NCBI GenBank assembly: GCA_001636815.1
Contig: AZHD01000017.1
Coordinates: 341,944 to 405,943, forward strand
Direction: 5' to 3'
DNA: 64,000 bases
Source of the DNA: Niveomyces insectorum RCEF 264
Taxonomy: Eukaryota; Ascomycota; Sordariomycetes; Hypocreales; Cordycipitaceae
How positions within the stretch are numbered: the first letter of the stretch is position 1; each line of letters opens with the position of its first letter. This document shows positions 11,295 to 20,984 of the stretch, piece by piece. The notes beneath the pieces are model-generated. The model saw only the letters and a list, made by a program, of their open reading frames with translations. It had not been told where the DNA came from and ran no database searches. The position numbers and the translations under genes were made by a program.

Positions 11295-13443
11295 ATGCGG
11301 CCCTTTCTCTTGATTGTTGCTTACCCTATCGTTGGCTCCGCCGTAGGTGTATCGACGACGGATTCGGCGGGCAGACCACCTCGGCGCCCCCTTTCGGCTG
11401 CCTCGCTGTCCCAGCGCAATGCCAACCAGACGGAGCCCGCGTGCCGGGCGGTTCCCGGAGAGATCAGCTGGCCATCAACCGATCTGTGGACAGCTCTCAA
11501 CCGCACCGTCGAAGGTCGTCTGCTGAAGCCGCCTCCGCCAGCTGCCGTGTGTCACCCGTCGCAGCCAACGTACTCCAAAGAAGCGTGCGTCGACGTGACA
11601 GCCAATTGGACAAACGAGTTCTTCCACTCGGAAAGCCCGCTGTCCGTCGAGTGGGACACCTGGACCAACGACACGTGTCTGCCGGACCCGTCGCTGCCCT
11701 GCAGCGGCCAGGGCTATCCGGTATACGTGATCAATGCGACGACGCCGCAGCACGTCAAAGCGGGCGTAGATTTTGGTGCGTGTCTCCATGTGCTCCCGTT
11801 CCTTCTTTCTCTACGACTGCTTCCAATCTTTGCAAAACTCACGGACTGATTTCCCACCCCGAAAGCCCGGGAAAACAACGTTCGGTTGATTGTCAAGAAC
11901 AGCGGCCACGACTTCGTCGGCCGGTCGTCGGCGCCGTATGCGCTCTCGATCTGGGTGCACCACATGAAGGCCACGACGCTGCACGAAAAGTCGTACTCCC
12001 CGACCGGCTGCAACGTGACCATTGCCGGCGCAGCGCTGACCGCGCTAACCGGCCTCCAAATGCTGGACGCCTACGCCGTGACCGAGACGATCAACCACAC
12101 GGTCATTGGCGGCAACGGCCGCACGGTGGCCCTGGGTGGGTTCATCACGGGTGGGGGCCACAGCATCCTGGCGCCACAGTACGGCCTGGCTACGGACCAG
12201 GTGCTCGAGATGCAAATCGTGTCGCCTGCAGGCGACATCCTGACGCTCAACGAGTGCCAAAACACGGACCTCTTCTGGGCCATGCGCGGTGTACGTCTAC
12301 CGCCGAGCGAGGGATAAAAAGAGGAAAAAAAAAATAAGACACACCAAAATGAAACCCGGAAACAAGCTAACTCAGACAGGGTGGCGGTTCCACGTTTGGC
12401 GTGCTCACGTCCGTGACAATGAAGATCATCCCGAGCCCCGAGGTCATGGCCATGACGTTTTATATCGGCACCGAGGCCAACAGCAGCACCGCGTTTGACA
12501 TGCTCGCGTACGTCGTGTCACAGTTCCCGGACCTCGCCGACGCCGGCATCTCGGGCTACCCCATCGTGTTCAACTCGGTCAGAAGCTTTATCGACAGCAG
12601 CAATGGCTACGTCACGGGCATGGTCGGCAAGCTTCTGGTCCCCAACACGCACAACGCGTCGGCGCTGACGGACCGCATCGATCCCATCCTCCAGCACATC
12701 AACGCGACCTGGAGGAACGTCTACGCCCAATACAACACGACGTACTACCGCAACTTCCAGGCTTGGTACGCCGAGAACTACGACCCGTCGCCGACGGGCC
12801 AGGAGAACCTAATGAGCTCGCGGCTACTCGACCGCGAGGCCCTGACCACGGACATGGCCGCGCTCAAGCTCGCCCTGGCCAAGTTCTCGGCAGCCGGCCT
12901 GGCGACGGTCTACATTGTGGCAGGCAAAGCCGTGCACAATGCGAGGCCTCGCGGCGGCGGCAACGCGGTCCTGCCGGCCTGGCGACGGACCTACGTCCAT
13001 TCGAGTGTGTCTCTTTTTTGTTCTTTCGGTCCCATGTCTTTCCCCTCACAAACTTCCCCGACTCGTGGCTAACATTTGTCCAGCAACGAGTCTTTCCTAT
13101 GCGCCTAACAATGCCACCATTCTTGAAGATGCCAAGCTTTTTATGGGGTTCTGCTCGGACACAATGAAAGGCCTGGCCCCGAACACAGGGGCCTACATGA
13201 ATGAGGTCAGTTTCGGCATGTGCCGAGGAAGTAAAAATCTCTCTGACCATCTGCTGACCACAACGCATCCTACAGGCCAACAAATTCGAGACGGACTGGC
13301 AGAAGACGTTCTGGGGCGACAACTACCCGCGACTGCTCGATATCAAGCGCAAAGTTGATCCGACGGACGTCTTTTGGTGCACGCCGTGCGTGGGCAGCGA
13401 GCGGTGGGCGGAGAAGAAGGATGGCCGGCTGTGTCGTGTGTAA
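11295..13443 (+). CDS. Secreted FAD-linked oxidase, berberine-bridge-enzyme-like
   Basis: Five exons (11295-11775, 11866-12290, 12380-13004, 13084-13205, 13276-13443) predict 606 aa, with introns of 90, 89, 79 and 70 nt, all GT..AG and in phase. The ATG is followed by a signal peptide (MRPFLLIVAYPIVGSAVGVS). The FAD-binding PCMH domain starts near GYPVYVINATTPQHVKAGVD; NSGHDFVGRSS carries the His (about H175) that in this family bonds covalently to FAD. GGFITGGGHSILAPQYGLATD and RGGGGSTFGVLTSVT are the other flavin-contact blocks; the latter is built across intron 2. The C-terminal BBE module ends with NYPRLLDIKRKVDPTDVFWC and TPCVGSERW. The second Cys linkage seen in bicovalent members is not apparent at GGGHS. 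About ten N-x-S/T sites fit secretion. The substrate is unknown; relatives oxidise sugars, alcohols or alkaloid intermediates with O2. Confidence 0.92.
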
Positions 13444-13821
13444 GCGTAACACTTGCAAAGATGTTTGGGATGATCCGTAGACAAAGGTAGAAAAGGTCAT
13501 GACCAAAAAGGTGCCATCACAGATTTTTGACGTTCGATGACGTTTTGCCCGACATCTGTGATTTTTCCATTTATATTCACATTAAATTTAATTAGCTCGC
13601 CGTATCCGTTAGGCGGTGAGCAATCGAGGGGTGTCTCGCGGGGTGCATAATTGCCCAAAGGAAACTTCACCCAGTAACTTTTTCTGCCGCCTGCCAAAAA
13701 CTTGCCTGTTGCCACCCAACTTTTGGACTACAACAATTCTTCGACCCTGCCTCCCCTCCTTCCCTCCTCCCCATCCGCCCAGACAACGACCTACCCACCC
13801 TTCTCGTATTTCTCACCGATT
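13444..13821. promoter_or_regulatory. RIO1 upstream region with pyrimidine-rich leader
   Basis: A C/T-rich run at about 13736-13800 lies just before the RIO1 ATG, as is common upstream of fungal housekeeping start sites. The rest shows no recognisable element. The leader role is inferred from position. Confidence 0.4.
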
Positions 13822-15384
13822 ATGGCCACTACAACGGACGACGGTGTGCAATCGCTTGCCAACAATGTGGCCAACGTGCACATCCACGACGGCGGCTCCG
13901 GCACCGGCAACAAGGACGGCCGCGGCAAGGGCCACCAGGGCGGCCGCGAGAAGTCGGACCGGGCGACACGGGACCAGGTGCTCGACCAGCGAACGGAGAT
14001 GGTCTTACTACAAATGATCAACAAGGGCCTCATCAGCGAGCTGCAGGGCGTGATCAGTACGGGCAAGGAGGCCAACGTGTACGCGGCGGTGCTGCAACCG
14101 CCAATCGGAGGTGGCGACGGAGAGAACGGCGAAAACGGCGAAGACGGCGAGGACAGCGACGGCAACAATGTGCGTCCCATCTACCGGGCGGCCAAGGTCT
14201 ACAAGACGTCCATTCTCAGCTTCGTCGACCGCGAGCGCTACATTGCTGGCGAGCACCGGTTTCGGCACGGCGACCACAAGGGCAACAACCGCAAGATGGT
14301 CAAGAAATGGGCCGAGAAGGAGTTCCGCAACCTGCAGCGCCTGCACCGCGCCGGCATCCCCTGCCCGTACCCGATCCAACTCAAAGTCAATGTGCTGCTG
14401 ATGAGCTTTTTGGGCGACGTGCGGGGGCGCGCCTACCCGCGTCTGCGCGACGTCGAGCTGCAGCCGGATGCAAGTAGCGGCGGCGGCGGCGGCGGCGACA
14501 ATGACGACAAACAAGACGACGCCAGCGTGGCCCGCCAATGGCGCGCGCTGTACGTGCAGCTGCTGGGCCTCATGCGCCGGCTCTACCGCGTATGCCGTCT
14601 CGTGCACGCCGATCTCAGCGAGTACAACCTGCTTTACCACGACCGCACGCTCTACGTCATTGACGTGTCGCAGAGCGTGGGCCACGACCACCCGCAGACG
14701 TACGACTTCCTGCGCATGGACATCCGCAACGTGAGCAGCTTTTTCCGGCGCAAGGGCGTAGATACGCTGCGCGACCGCGCCGTCTTTGAGTACGTCACAG
14801 CGGCTGCAGGCCCTGTTGAGGGGTCGGCGCTGGCGGAGGCCGTCGAGGCGCTGTATGCACAACGGGCCGCAACAGCAACAGTGGCGCCGGGCTCCGATGA
14901 GGCGTTAGCCGAGCTGGAAGCCGACAACGAGGTGTTTCGGAACGAGTACATCCCGCAGTCGCTGCAGCAGGTCTACGACATCGAGATGGTGGCGCAAGGC
15001 AGTGGACCGCTTGGCGGCGGCGGTGGCAACGGCAATGGTTCTACGGGATTGGATGGCGCTGAGCACAATCTGTACCGCAACCTGTTGGCCGACAAGCCGA
15101 AGAACAAGGACACGAAGGCGCATGGCGAAAACGAAGAGGACGGGGACGAGGACGCGGATGAGGGCACGTCCGATTCTGCATCCACTGGCAGCGGCGTGTC
15201 GCTCGACAACTCCGACAACGACGAGTTTGGCCGGCCGCAGCCCCGGGGCAAGCGGTTTGAAGACAAGGATGTCAAGCGGGCGCACAAGCAGGCCATCAAG
15301 GAGGAGAAGCGGCAGAAGCGGCAAACGAAGATGCCGAAGAAGGTCAAGAAGAAGCTGGTCTCGATGTCGTCGAAGAAGACGTGA
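13822..15384 (+). CDS. RIO1: RIO1 atypical serine kinase/ATPase, 40S maturation
   Basis: A single exon predicts 520 aa from the ATG at 13822; the same frame is open upstream but has no ATG, so the longer reading that begins at a TTG is not used. The RIO1 order of motifs is complete: GVISTGKEANVYAAV (P-loop-like, near residue 80), KVYKTSILSFVDRERYIAGE, EFRNLQRLHRAGIPCPYPI, catalytic LVHADLSEYNLLYH (Asp near 264), metal-binding YVIDVSQSVGHDHPQTYDF (Asp near 280) and DIRNVSSFFRRKGVDTL. Rio1 acts on late pre-40S particles, where ATP turnover drives its release. Low-complexity inserts (Gly/Glu/Asp after the P-loop, poly-Gly/Asp before the catalytic lobe) enlarge it. The C-terminal third is acidic, then Lys/Arg-rich, which is typical and probably nuclear-targeting. 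Confidence 0.96.
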   Translation: MATTTDDGVQSLANNVANVHIHDGGSGTGNKDGRGKGHQGGREKSDRATRDQVLDQRTEMVLLQMINKGLISELQGVISTGKEANVYAAVLQPPIGGGDGENGENGEDGEDSDGNNVRPIYRAAKVYKTSILSFVDRERYIAGEHRFRHGDHKGNNRKMVKKWAEKEFRNLQRLHRAGIPCPYPIQLKVNVLLMSFLGDVRGRAYPRLRDVELQPDASSGGGGGGDNDDKQDDASVARQWRALYVQLLGLMRRLYRVCRLVHADLSEYNLLYHDRTLYVIDVSQSVGHDHPQTYDFLRMDIRNVSSFFRRKGVDTLRDRAVFEYVTAAAGPVEGSALAEAVEALYAQRAATATVAPGSDEALAELEADNEVFRNEYIPQSLQQVYDIEMVAQGSGPLGGGGGNGNGSTGLDGAEHNLYRNLLADKPKNKDTKAHGENEEDGDEDADEGTSDSASTGSGVSLDNSDNDEFGRPQPRGKRFEDKDVKRAHKQAIKEEKRQKRQTKMPKKVKKKLVSMSSKKT

Positions 15385-16299
15385 GGCGGACGGATGAATA
15401 CAAATGAAAAAGGGAGGTTAAGAAAAGAAAGCAAAAGGCAGAATGGGAAGCTTTTGTGAGAGCAGGCGCCGTCAATTTTGGCGCGTCTGCTCACCCACAG
15501 CTCAACTCTGTGATCGAATGATGAAAGCACTACGGCCCGGCCGGCAAACAGCAGACACTGACGGCTCTTCGCCCTACTGGTTTAGAGCACAGCATTGCTC
15601 GTAACCTCTGAGCAAAGGCATCGTGTCTTCTGTTGCTGTCTATCACGGGCATCTGAACCTTTATGCCAGGTTGGCGTGTGTGATAATCTGCCAGCCTTGC
15701 AAATGGTCTGATGAACAAAGAGAGCACTGACGATCGCTTCTTGCTTTGCTTTACCTTTTCTTCTCCTTTTATTACCGTTGTTATTTATACCCGAAAAGTA
15801 CACATTTTGATAGACGCATTAATTAGACTTGCTTGACCGTTAAGTCGGACATGCCAACATATGCACAACCGGCAAAATGCATCACACACACCACTGCGCG
15901 GATGCTTGTATTTGCGGACGTCAACCCGCACTCCAGGTATCTGGAACGTGTTTGATTCAAGTTTTTCGTCCTCTTTCACAGCGATTCGGACAGTCGTCAA
16001 CGACCAAGCCGCTGAGTGTCGTAAGAACCCGTCGTCGGATACGGTATTGTGCCGTTGGCCATCATGCAAGACGGCACAGATGAAACCTCACTTGTACTGG
16101 GCCGCAATCATATTTGGGTTACGGTTTTTTCTTTTTCTTTGCCAAGCTTATTTGTTCGCTTGGCTTTCAGAAAATATCATTGCCTTCGCGATCGCGTTTT
16201 TATCTCACTGCCGGTAAGTATAAAAAGGGACTCTCGTGCGGAACGTCTGTACCCTTTTGCAGCTGTCTGGAGCCCGCGATTGAACGGCCAACCAAAACC
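15385..16299. other. Intergenic between RIO1 and the glycosyltransferase
   Basis: No gene seen. It contains the RIO1 3' flank and the upstream region of the glycosyltransferase. The frame upstream of 16300 is open to 16114 but starts at TTG, so it is treated as leader. Confidence 0.6.
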
Positions 16300-17967
16300 A
16301 TGAAAGTTCTCGTCGCCACCTACCCCTATGCGGGCCACTTTAACCCGACCCAGCCGGTCGTGGTCGAGCTCGTGCGTCGCGGCCACGAAGTTGTGTGGCT
16401 GACCGGCCCGGCCTACGAGGCCCGGGTCCGGCAGACGGGCGCCCGCTTCGTCGCCATGTCAGCCGACGCCCTGATTGACGACGCGAACATCCACCGCATG
16501 CACGGTAAAATCACCCTCGCCAAGGTGGCCGACTACCTGCGGCGCCTTTTCGTGGACCGCATCCCTGCCCAGATCCAGGACTACCGAGCGGTGATTGACG
16601 GGACGGTGCAGGCCGGCATGGGGGCCGAGGATGGCGAGGACAAGTTGAAACCCAAACACGGGTTTGCCGCCGACGTCCTCGTCGTCGAGTTTTGCACGTT
16701 TGCTGCCCGGTGCTTCCACGACCTGACCGGTCTGCCCTATGCCACGCTCGGCATCAACCCGCTTGTCACACTCGACCCGGAGATCCCACCCTGGGGCTCC
16801 GGCGAGCAGCCACCGCGCACATGGGTGCGCCGCCTGCGCAACCGCGTGCGGCACCAGCTGGGCATTGTCTTTTTCGTGTCGCGCCTCTCGGCCGCGCTCA
16901 ACCAGCAGCGCCGGCGGCTGGGTCTGCCGCCGCGCAGCCGCTGGCGCAGCTACGCCGACGACGTGCGTTCGCCGGACCTGCACTTACAGATGACCACGCC
17001 GGCGTTTGAGCTGCCGCGGAAGCGGCTTCCGCCCGCGGTCCGGTTCGTGGGGCCACTGCTCCCGGCTTGGATGGACGGCGAGCCGTCGCCGCCGGTGCCG
17101 GTCATCACCGACGACGCGGCTCAAAAGGAAGCCGATACGACCACAGACACCACGGCAGCCGCGGCTATCGGGACCGCAGCAACAATCGACGCCATCGACG
17201 CGACGAAGGTGTGGCCCACGCCACTATGGTGGGATGAGATGCTGGCGCACCCGCGGGAGCGGGTCGTGCACCTAACGCAGGGCACCATCGCCGTGAACAC
17301 GGACCTCCTCGTTAAGCCGACCATCCTGGCGCTGGCGCACCGCGACGACCTGTTGGTGATTGTGACGGGTAAGAACGCGGATGCGTTGTTTCTGGACGCA
17401 GCCGCTCCGGCGACGTCTGAGGGGGCAGTGCCTGCGGACGCGGCGACTGCCCGCGCCGGCACCCCCAAAATCCCCCGCCCGGCCAACGTCCGCACGGCCC
17501 CCTTTGTGCCGCATCTGCGGCTGCTCCCTCACGTTGGCGTCATGGTCACCAACGCCGGCTACAACGGCGTGCTGGCTGCGCTCAGCTGCGGCGTGCCGCT
17601 GGTCTGTGCGGGCCGGTCCGAGGACAAGGCGGACGTCAGCAGCCGCGTGGCCTGGTCGGGCGCGGGCATCGACCTGGGCACGAGCACGCCGACTGTGGCC
17701 GCCGTGCGCGAGGCAGTGTTGCATGTGACGGCATCCGGCGATCCGCACGGGTACCGGCGGGCGGCGGCGCGAATCCAGGCGGACTTTGCGGCGCACAACG
17801 GGCCTGTGGAAGCGGTGGATGCCCTGGAGGAGTTGGTGCGGGAGAAGAAGAAGGAGGTGGAGGAGAAAGCAAAAAATAGGGTGACAACCAAAGCCAACAC
17901 AAACAAGAGCAGGAAGCTAAAACCGAAACCCGCGAAACTGAGACCCTCGAGTTGGATAAGCGACTGA
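16300..17967 (+). CDS. Family-1 (UGT/MGT-like) glycosyltransferase
   Basis: A single exon predicts 555 aa, starting at an ATG in good context (AAAACCATGAAA). The N-terminal Rossmann start MKVLVATYPYAGHFNPTQPV carries the conserved His of GT1 enzymes (His 13, the probable catalytic base). RRGHEVVWLTGPAYEARVRQ follows. The C-terminal nucleotide-sugar half contains ERVVHLTQGTIAVNTDLLVK, VRTAPFVPHLRLLPHVGVMV and TNAGYNGVLAALSCGVPLVC, which corresponds to the donor-binding HxGxxG/GGxGG loop, here NAGYNG. The family transfers a sugar from UDP- or dTDP-sugar to small molecules; the acceptor here is unknown. An insert rich in Thr/Asp/Ala near residues 275-300 and a Lys-rich tail look unstructured. 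No membrane anchor is visible, so it is probably cytosolic. A hydrolase relic and a methyltransferase lie just downstream. Confidence 0.88.
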   Translation: MKVLVATYPYAGHFNPTQPVVVELVRRGHEVVWLTGPAYEARVRQTGARFVAMSADALIDDANIHRMHGKITLAKVADYLRRLFVDRIPAQIQDYRAVIDGTVQAGMGAEDGEDKLKPKHGFAADVLVVEFCTFAARCFHDLTGLPYATLGINPLVTLDPEIPPWGSGEQPPRTWVRRLRNRVRHQLGIVFFVSRLSAALNQQRRRLGLPPRSRWRSYADDVRSPDLHLQMTTPAFELPRKRLPPAVRFVGPLLPAWMDGEPSPPVPVITDDAAQKEADTTTDTTAAAAIGTAATIDAIDATKVWPTPLWWDEMLAHPRERVVHLTQGTIAVNTDLLVKPTILALAHRDDLLVIVTGKNADALFLDAAAPATSEGAVPADAATARAGTPKIPRPANVRTAPFVPHLRLLPHVGVMVTNAGYNGVLAALSCGVPLVCAGRSEDKADVSSRVAWSGAGIDLGTSTPTVAAVREAVLHVTASGDPHGYRRAAARIQADFAAHNGPVEAVDALEELVREKKKEVEEKAKNRVTTKANTNKSRKLKPKPAKLRPSSWISD

Positions 17968-18388
17968 ACGGGCATGCCTAGGGAAGCTTGTCTTTGGTCT
18001 GGGAGAAAACAAACGAGGCAGGCTTGGATTACTTTACCAAGACGTCGGGACGTGAGCAGTTGAGCCGCAGTAAAAGTTTGTTTTGGGTGTCGACGGTTCG
18101 TTGAAAAGGGTTGGACCGGGGAGCAAAAAAAAAAAAAAAATGAATCTGCCGGCAGGCTTTCAATGGCCACCAATGTGAAGCCGTTAGCAAAGTTCCCTTA
18201 CAACTACTTTTACATATGCGAATCACATAATTTTCCTTTTACACGTTGGCAAGACAGGTCGTCAAGAATCAAGCAGTAGAACGCAGGCATGAACTGAAGC
18301 CAGGGGTTGGCGAGGGAGTTTTTTTTCCCGACTTTGTAGCAAAACCAATATCCTTATATACCGCTTCTCTTGCTGATTCGACGTCGGC
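17968..18388. other. Intergenic, no gene seen
   Basis: A 3' flank region with an A run near 18125-18140 and a T run near 18320. No coding signal. Confidence 0.6.
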
Positions 18389-18690
18389 TCAGTTCAGAAG
18401 GCAGAGGATCTCGTCGGCGATCAGCGCCGTGTCCGTTTCCACGGCAAAATGACCCGCGTCAATGAGCTTGACCTCGGCCTGGGCAGGTCCCGCTTGAACG
18501 CTTCGGCGTTGGACGGCACAAAAAAAGTGTTGTCCTTGTCCCAGATGGCCAGCAGCGGGATCAGCTTGCGGTATGGTGGGACGACGTCGGAAAGCCGTGA
18601 AGAAAGAGCACGACGCGCGTGGAGGGGCGGCCGGGGCTTTGGTCGTGGTAGAACACCGGAAGCAAGCGAGTTGCCGGCTCGATGGAAGAA
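18389..18690 (-). pseudogene. Alpha/beta-hydrolase relic with internal deletion and two frameshifts
   Basis: Reading the minus strand in three frames recovers the start and the end of an alpha/beta-hydrolase (epoxide hydrolase/dehalogenase type) directly joined. The 5' part reads LPVFYHDQSPG... to VVLFLHGFPTSSHH, i.e. the strand plus HGFP oxyanion-hole block. One base is missing near 18572, after which the frame reads YRKLIPLLAIWDKDNTFFVP and SNAEAFKRDLP. A second missing base near 18482 leads to AEVKLIDAGHFAVETDTALI and a TGA at 18389-18391; this contains the catalytic-His block GHFA. Absent are the nucleophile elbow, the lid and the acid region, roughly 150 or more residues in normal family members. 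The junction falls in a PLLA-like sequence that normally occurs both after the HGFP block and before the C-terminal block, which suggests deletion at a short repeat. It cannot encode a working hydrolase. Confidence 0.8.
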
Positions 18691-18699
18691 CAACGATGA

Positions 18700-19509
18700 T
18701 ATTCTCGATCACTTGGAATCTCGCAAAAAGTTGCACAAGAGCTATCCAGACCGACGCCGTCCGGGCTGCTTCACCACATCTACGCCGGCACGTCGCACAC
18801 CGCCGTCGTGTTCATCGACGGCGCCTGCCCCTCCAACGGCCCGTCCGCACACCAGGCCGCCATCGGTGTCTACTTTGGCCCGGGGTCCCCCAACAACTTC
18901 TCGCGCACGCTGGCCGCCACCGACAGCGAAAACGGGGTCCACCCGACCAACCAGATCGCCGAGCTGTCCGCGGCCGTGGAGGCCCTGCGCCATGTCCGGA
19001 CGGTCGTGGCCCCGCACCGCCGCGACGTGCTCCGGGCGGGCGCGCCCAACAACCGGCAGCACGAAATCATGAGCGCGCGCCGGTTCCGGCTGGTCGTGGC
19101 CACGGACTCGAGCTACCTGGTCGACTGCCTGTGCACGCACATGGAGGGGTGGACATGGCGCGACACCATGGGGCAGTATGTCAACCGCGCGGGCCGGGCC
19201 ATCAAAAACGGCGAGCTGTTTCGCACGTTGTCGGACGAAGTAGAGCAGTTGTCTATGGTCGGTGTGCAGGTGGCCTGGTACCTGGTGCCGCGCCGTTTCA
19301 ACCGCGAAGCCGATGCACTGGCGCACGCGGCCTTGTCGGGGGCGCCGACGACGCCGACGACGACGACGACGGGACGCAACGGGCCGGCGCCGCCAGCACC
19401 ACCACCTTCCAACGTGCAGTCAACGCCAAGGCAAACATCCCCGGGTTCGGCAGCCGGGCGTCCTACGGCAACCACAGGTTATGTTGTGGTTGTTGAACAG
19501 AACACATAA
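18700..19509 (+). CDS. RNase H-like protein, 5' end unresolved
   Basis: The frame is open from 18700 to the stop at 19507-19509 (269 codons), but the only in-frame ATG upstream of the domain (18682) is cut off by a TGA at 18697; the next one (19069) is inside the domain. A missing upstream exon or a damaged 5' end is therefore likely. The RNase HI carboxylates are all present in order: VVFIDGACPSNGP (Asp), TNQIAELSAAVEAL (Glu), LVVATDSSYLVDCL (Asp) and RRFNREADALAHAAL (Asp). Such enzymes cleave the RNA strand of RNA-DNA hybrids; stand-alone fungal copies of this type are common and need not be transposon parts. The C-terminus is a Thr/Pro low-complexity tail from an ACG repeat. Its 5' edge abuts the divergently oriented hydrolase relic. 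Confidence 0.7.
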   Translation, partial: YSRSLGISQKVAQELSRPTPSGLLHHIYAGTSHTAVVFIDGACPSNGPSAHQAAIGVYFGPGSPNNFSRTLAATDSENGVHPTNQIAELSAAVEALRHVRTVVAPHRRDVLRAGAPNNRQHEIMSARRFRLVVATDSSYLVDCLCTHMEGWTWRDTMGQYVNRAGRAIKNGELFRTLSDEVEQLSMVGVQVAWYLVPRRFNREADALAHAALSGAPTTPTTTTTGRNGPAPPAPPPSNVQSTPRQTSPGSAAGRPTATTGYVVVVEQNT

Positions 19510-19802
19510 GTATCTTGTGGGCTGCGGTTGGCTGGAAGCAATGGGATGGTTCGACGAGCCATGCTCCGCAATGTTGTGAGTTTTGGTGCGGGTTTCTGTT
19601 GTAGGTGTTGGCGTATTGTATTCAAGCATGCAGAGTCGTATTCCTCGTAAATAAACCTGTATTGCACAAGAAAAGCGCTGTTTGACGGACCGCTTCCTTT
19701 TCGACATAAACTGCAAACTAGGGCACTAGCCCGTCGAGAGAGATTTTAGCCTCGTTTCTCTTTCCACATTCCCCTCCTTTCCGCTTTTTGTCGCCCAACA
19801 CA

Positions 19803-20618
19803 ATGTCCAAAGGAAACGAACGATTCAGCGCGGCGGCGGCGGCGTGGGACACCAACCCGGACGTGCACCGGGCGTCGGACAGCGCCCTCCAGGCGATTCT
19901 GCGCGTCCGGCCGGATTTGGCGGCCACAACCGGAACGGGCGCGGCGACCGAAGCCGGCGTGGACGTCCTGGAGATCGGGTGCGGCACGGGTCTGCTGACG
20001 CTGCGCCTGGTGCCATACGTCCGTAGCATTGTCGCCGTGGACGCGGCGTCGGGCATGATCGACGTTCTGCGCTCGAAACTGGCGCGCGCGGAGCCGGCCG
20101 TCCAGGCGGCGGTGACGCCCGTGTGTGCGCTGCTGACGGACCCGGAGGACCCAGCCCTGCCGCCGGCGCGCGCCGCCGCCGCCGCCGCCGAGACCGATGC
20201 GTCGGGCGACCCGCTGACCGCACCGCGGCGCAAATTTGACCTGGCCATCAGCCACCTCGTCCTGCACCACATCGCGGACCTGTCGGGCCTGCTGCGCACG
20301 CTGTACGGCTGCCTCCGGCCCGGTGGCCAGGTGGCCCTGACCGACTACGAAGACTTTGGTCCGGCGGCGCGCCGTTTCCACGCCGAAGCCAAGATGGAGG
20401 GGGTCGAGCGGCACGGCATCCCCGCCGCGTGGTTCGCCGGGCTGATGCGCGACGCCGGCTTCGTCGACGTGCTAGTACAGCCCGCGTGGACGATGGAGAA
20501 GAACGTCGAGCGCTACCCGGGCGAGTGGAACAACGGCAAACCGACGGGCGTGCCGCTGGAGACCATGGACTTTCCGTTCTTGTTGTGCCGGGGGACAAAG
20601 CCCACAACGACGGCCTGA
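19803..20618 (+). CDS. Class I SAM-dependent methyltransferase
   Basis: A single exon predicts 271 aa from an ATG in context CACAATGTCC, preceded by a C/T-rich leader. Motif I is DVLEIGCGTGLLTLRL (near residues 54-69), followed by SIVAVDAASGMIDVLRSKL, where the Asp binds the SAM ribose. Motif post-II/III corresponds to KFDLAISHLVLHHIADLSG and LRPGGQVALTDYED. The N-terminus RFSAAAAAWDTNPDVHRASD resembles the start of UbiE/ubiquinone-type small-molecule methyltransferases. An Ala-rich insert occurs around residues 118-130. The acceptor is unknown. The alternative upstream start at 19788 is a TTG and is not used. A small-molecule O-, N- or C-methyltransferase role is inferred. Confidence 0.9.
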   Translation: MSKGNERFSAAAAAWDTNPDVHRASDSALQAILRVRPDLAATTGTGAATEAGVDVLEIGCGTGLLTLRLVPYVRSIVAVDAASGMIDVLRSKLARAEPAVQAAVTPVCALLTDPEDPALPPARAAAAAAETDASGDPLTAPRRKFDLAISHLVLHHIADLSGLLRTLYGCLRPGGQVALTDYEDFGPAARRFHAEAKMEGVERHGIPAAWFAGLMRDAGFVDVLVQPAWTMEKNVERYPGEWNNGKPTGVPLETMDFPFLLCRGTKPTTTA

Positions 20619-20911
20619 TGTGCACAAAAACAAAACAGAGAATGAGGCGAGCTGGGATGTGGGATAGACTTGTAGCGTTGAGAATGCTAGAGATCGATAG
20701 TTGCTAAGGAATAAATACTTGTGCTTTCAGTATCATTGCAAATGACACCACGCGTCAATTAGACTGACGACAGCGTCTGTTGTATGTCGCAATTTGCCTG
20801 GAGTTGTGCTGGAATTGAATCACCGGCACAGGGCGCCGGACGAAGGCCGGATATGCCGCTGTCATGCTGCCTACATAAGCGGCAATCCAACGCACGGACT
20901 CCAATCAAAAC

Positions 20912-20984
20912 GGTCCAGTGGCCAAATGGCAAGGCGCTTGGCTACGAACCAAGAGGATTGCAGGTTCGATCCCTGCCTGGATCG
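20912..20984 (+). tRNA. tRNA-Arg(ACG)
   Basis: The 73-nt sequence folds as a cloverleaf. Acceptor GGTCCAG pairs with CTGGATC; the anticodon arm is CTTGG-CTACGAA-CCAAG with anticodon ACG; the T arm is GCAGG-TTCGATC-CCTGC; the discriminator base is G. No intron is needed. The variable region is six bases (AGGATT), one more than usual. A T-rich run follows at about 21000-21015, suitable as a Pol III terminator. Confidence 0.92.

Noticed and set aside
13702..13821. N-terminal extension of RIO1
   Set aside because: It begins with TTG and lies in a C/T-rich leader; the ATG at 13822 fits the family.
18808..19326. Transposon-derived RNase H (Gag-Pol piece)
   Set aside because: No reverse transcriptase, integrase or terminal repeats are found nearby, and the sequence resembles stand-alone cellular RNase H proteins.
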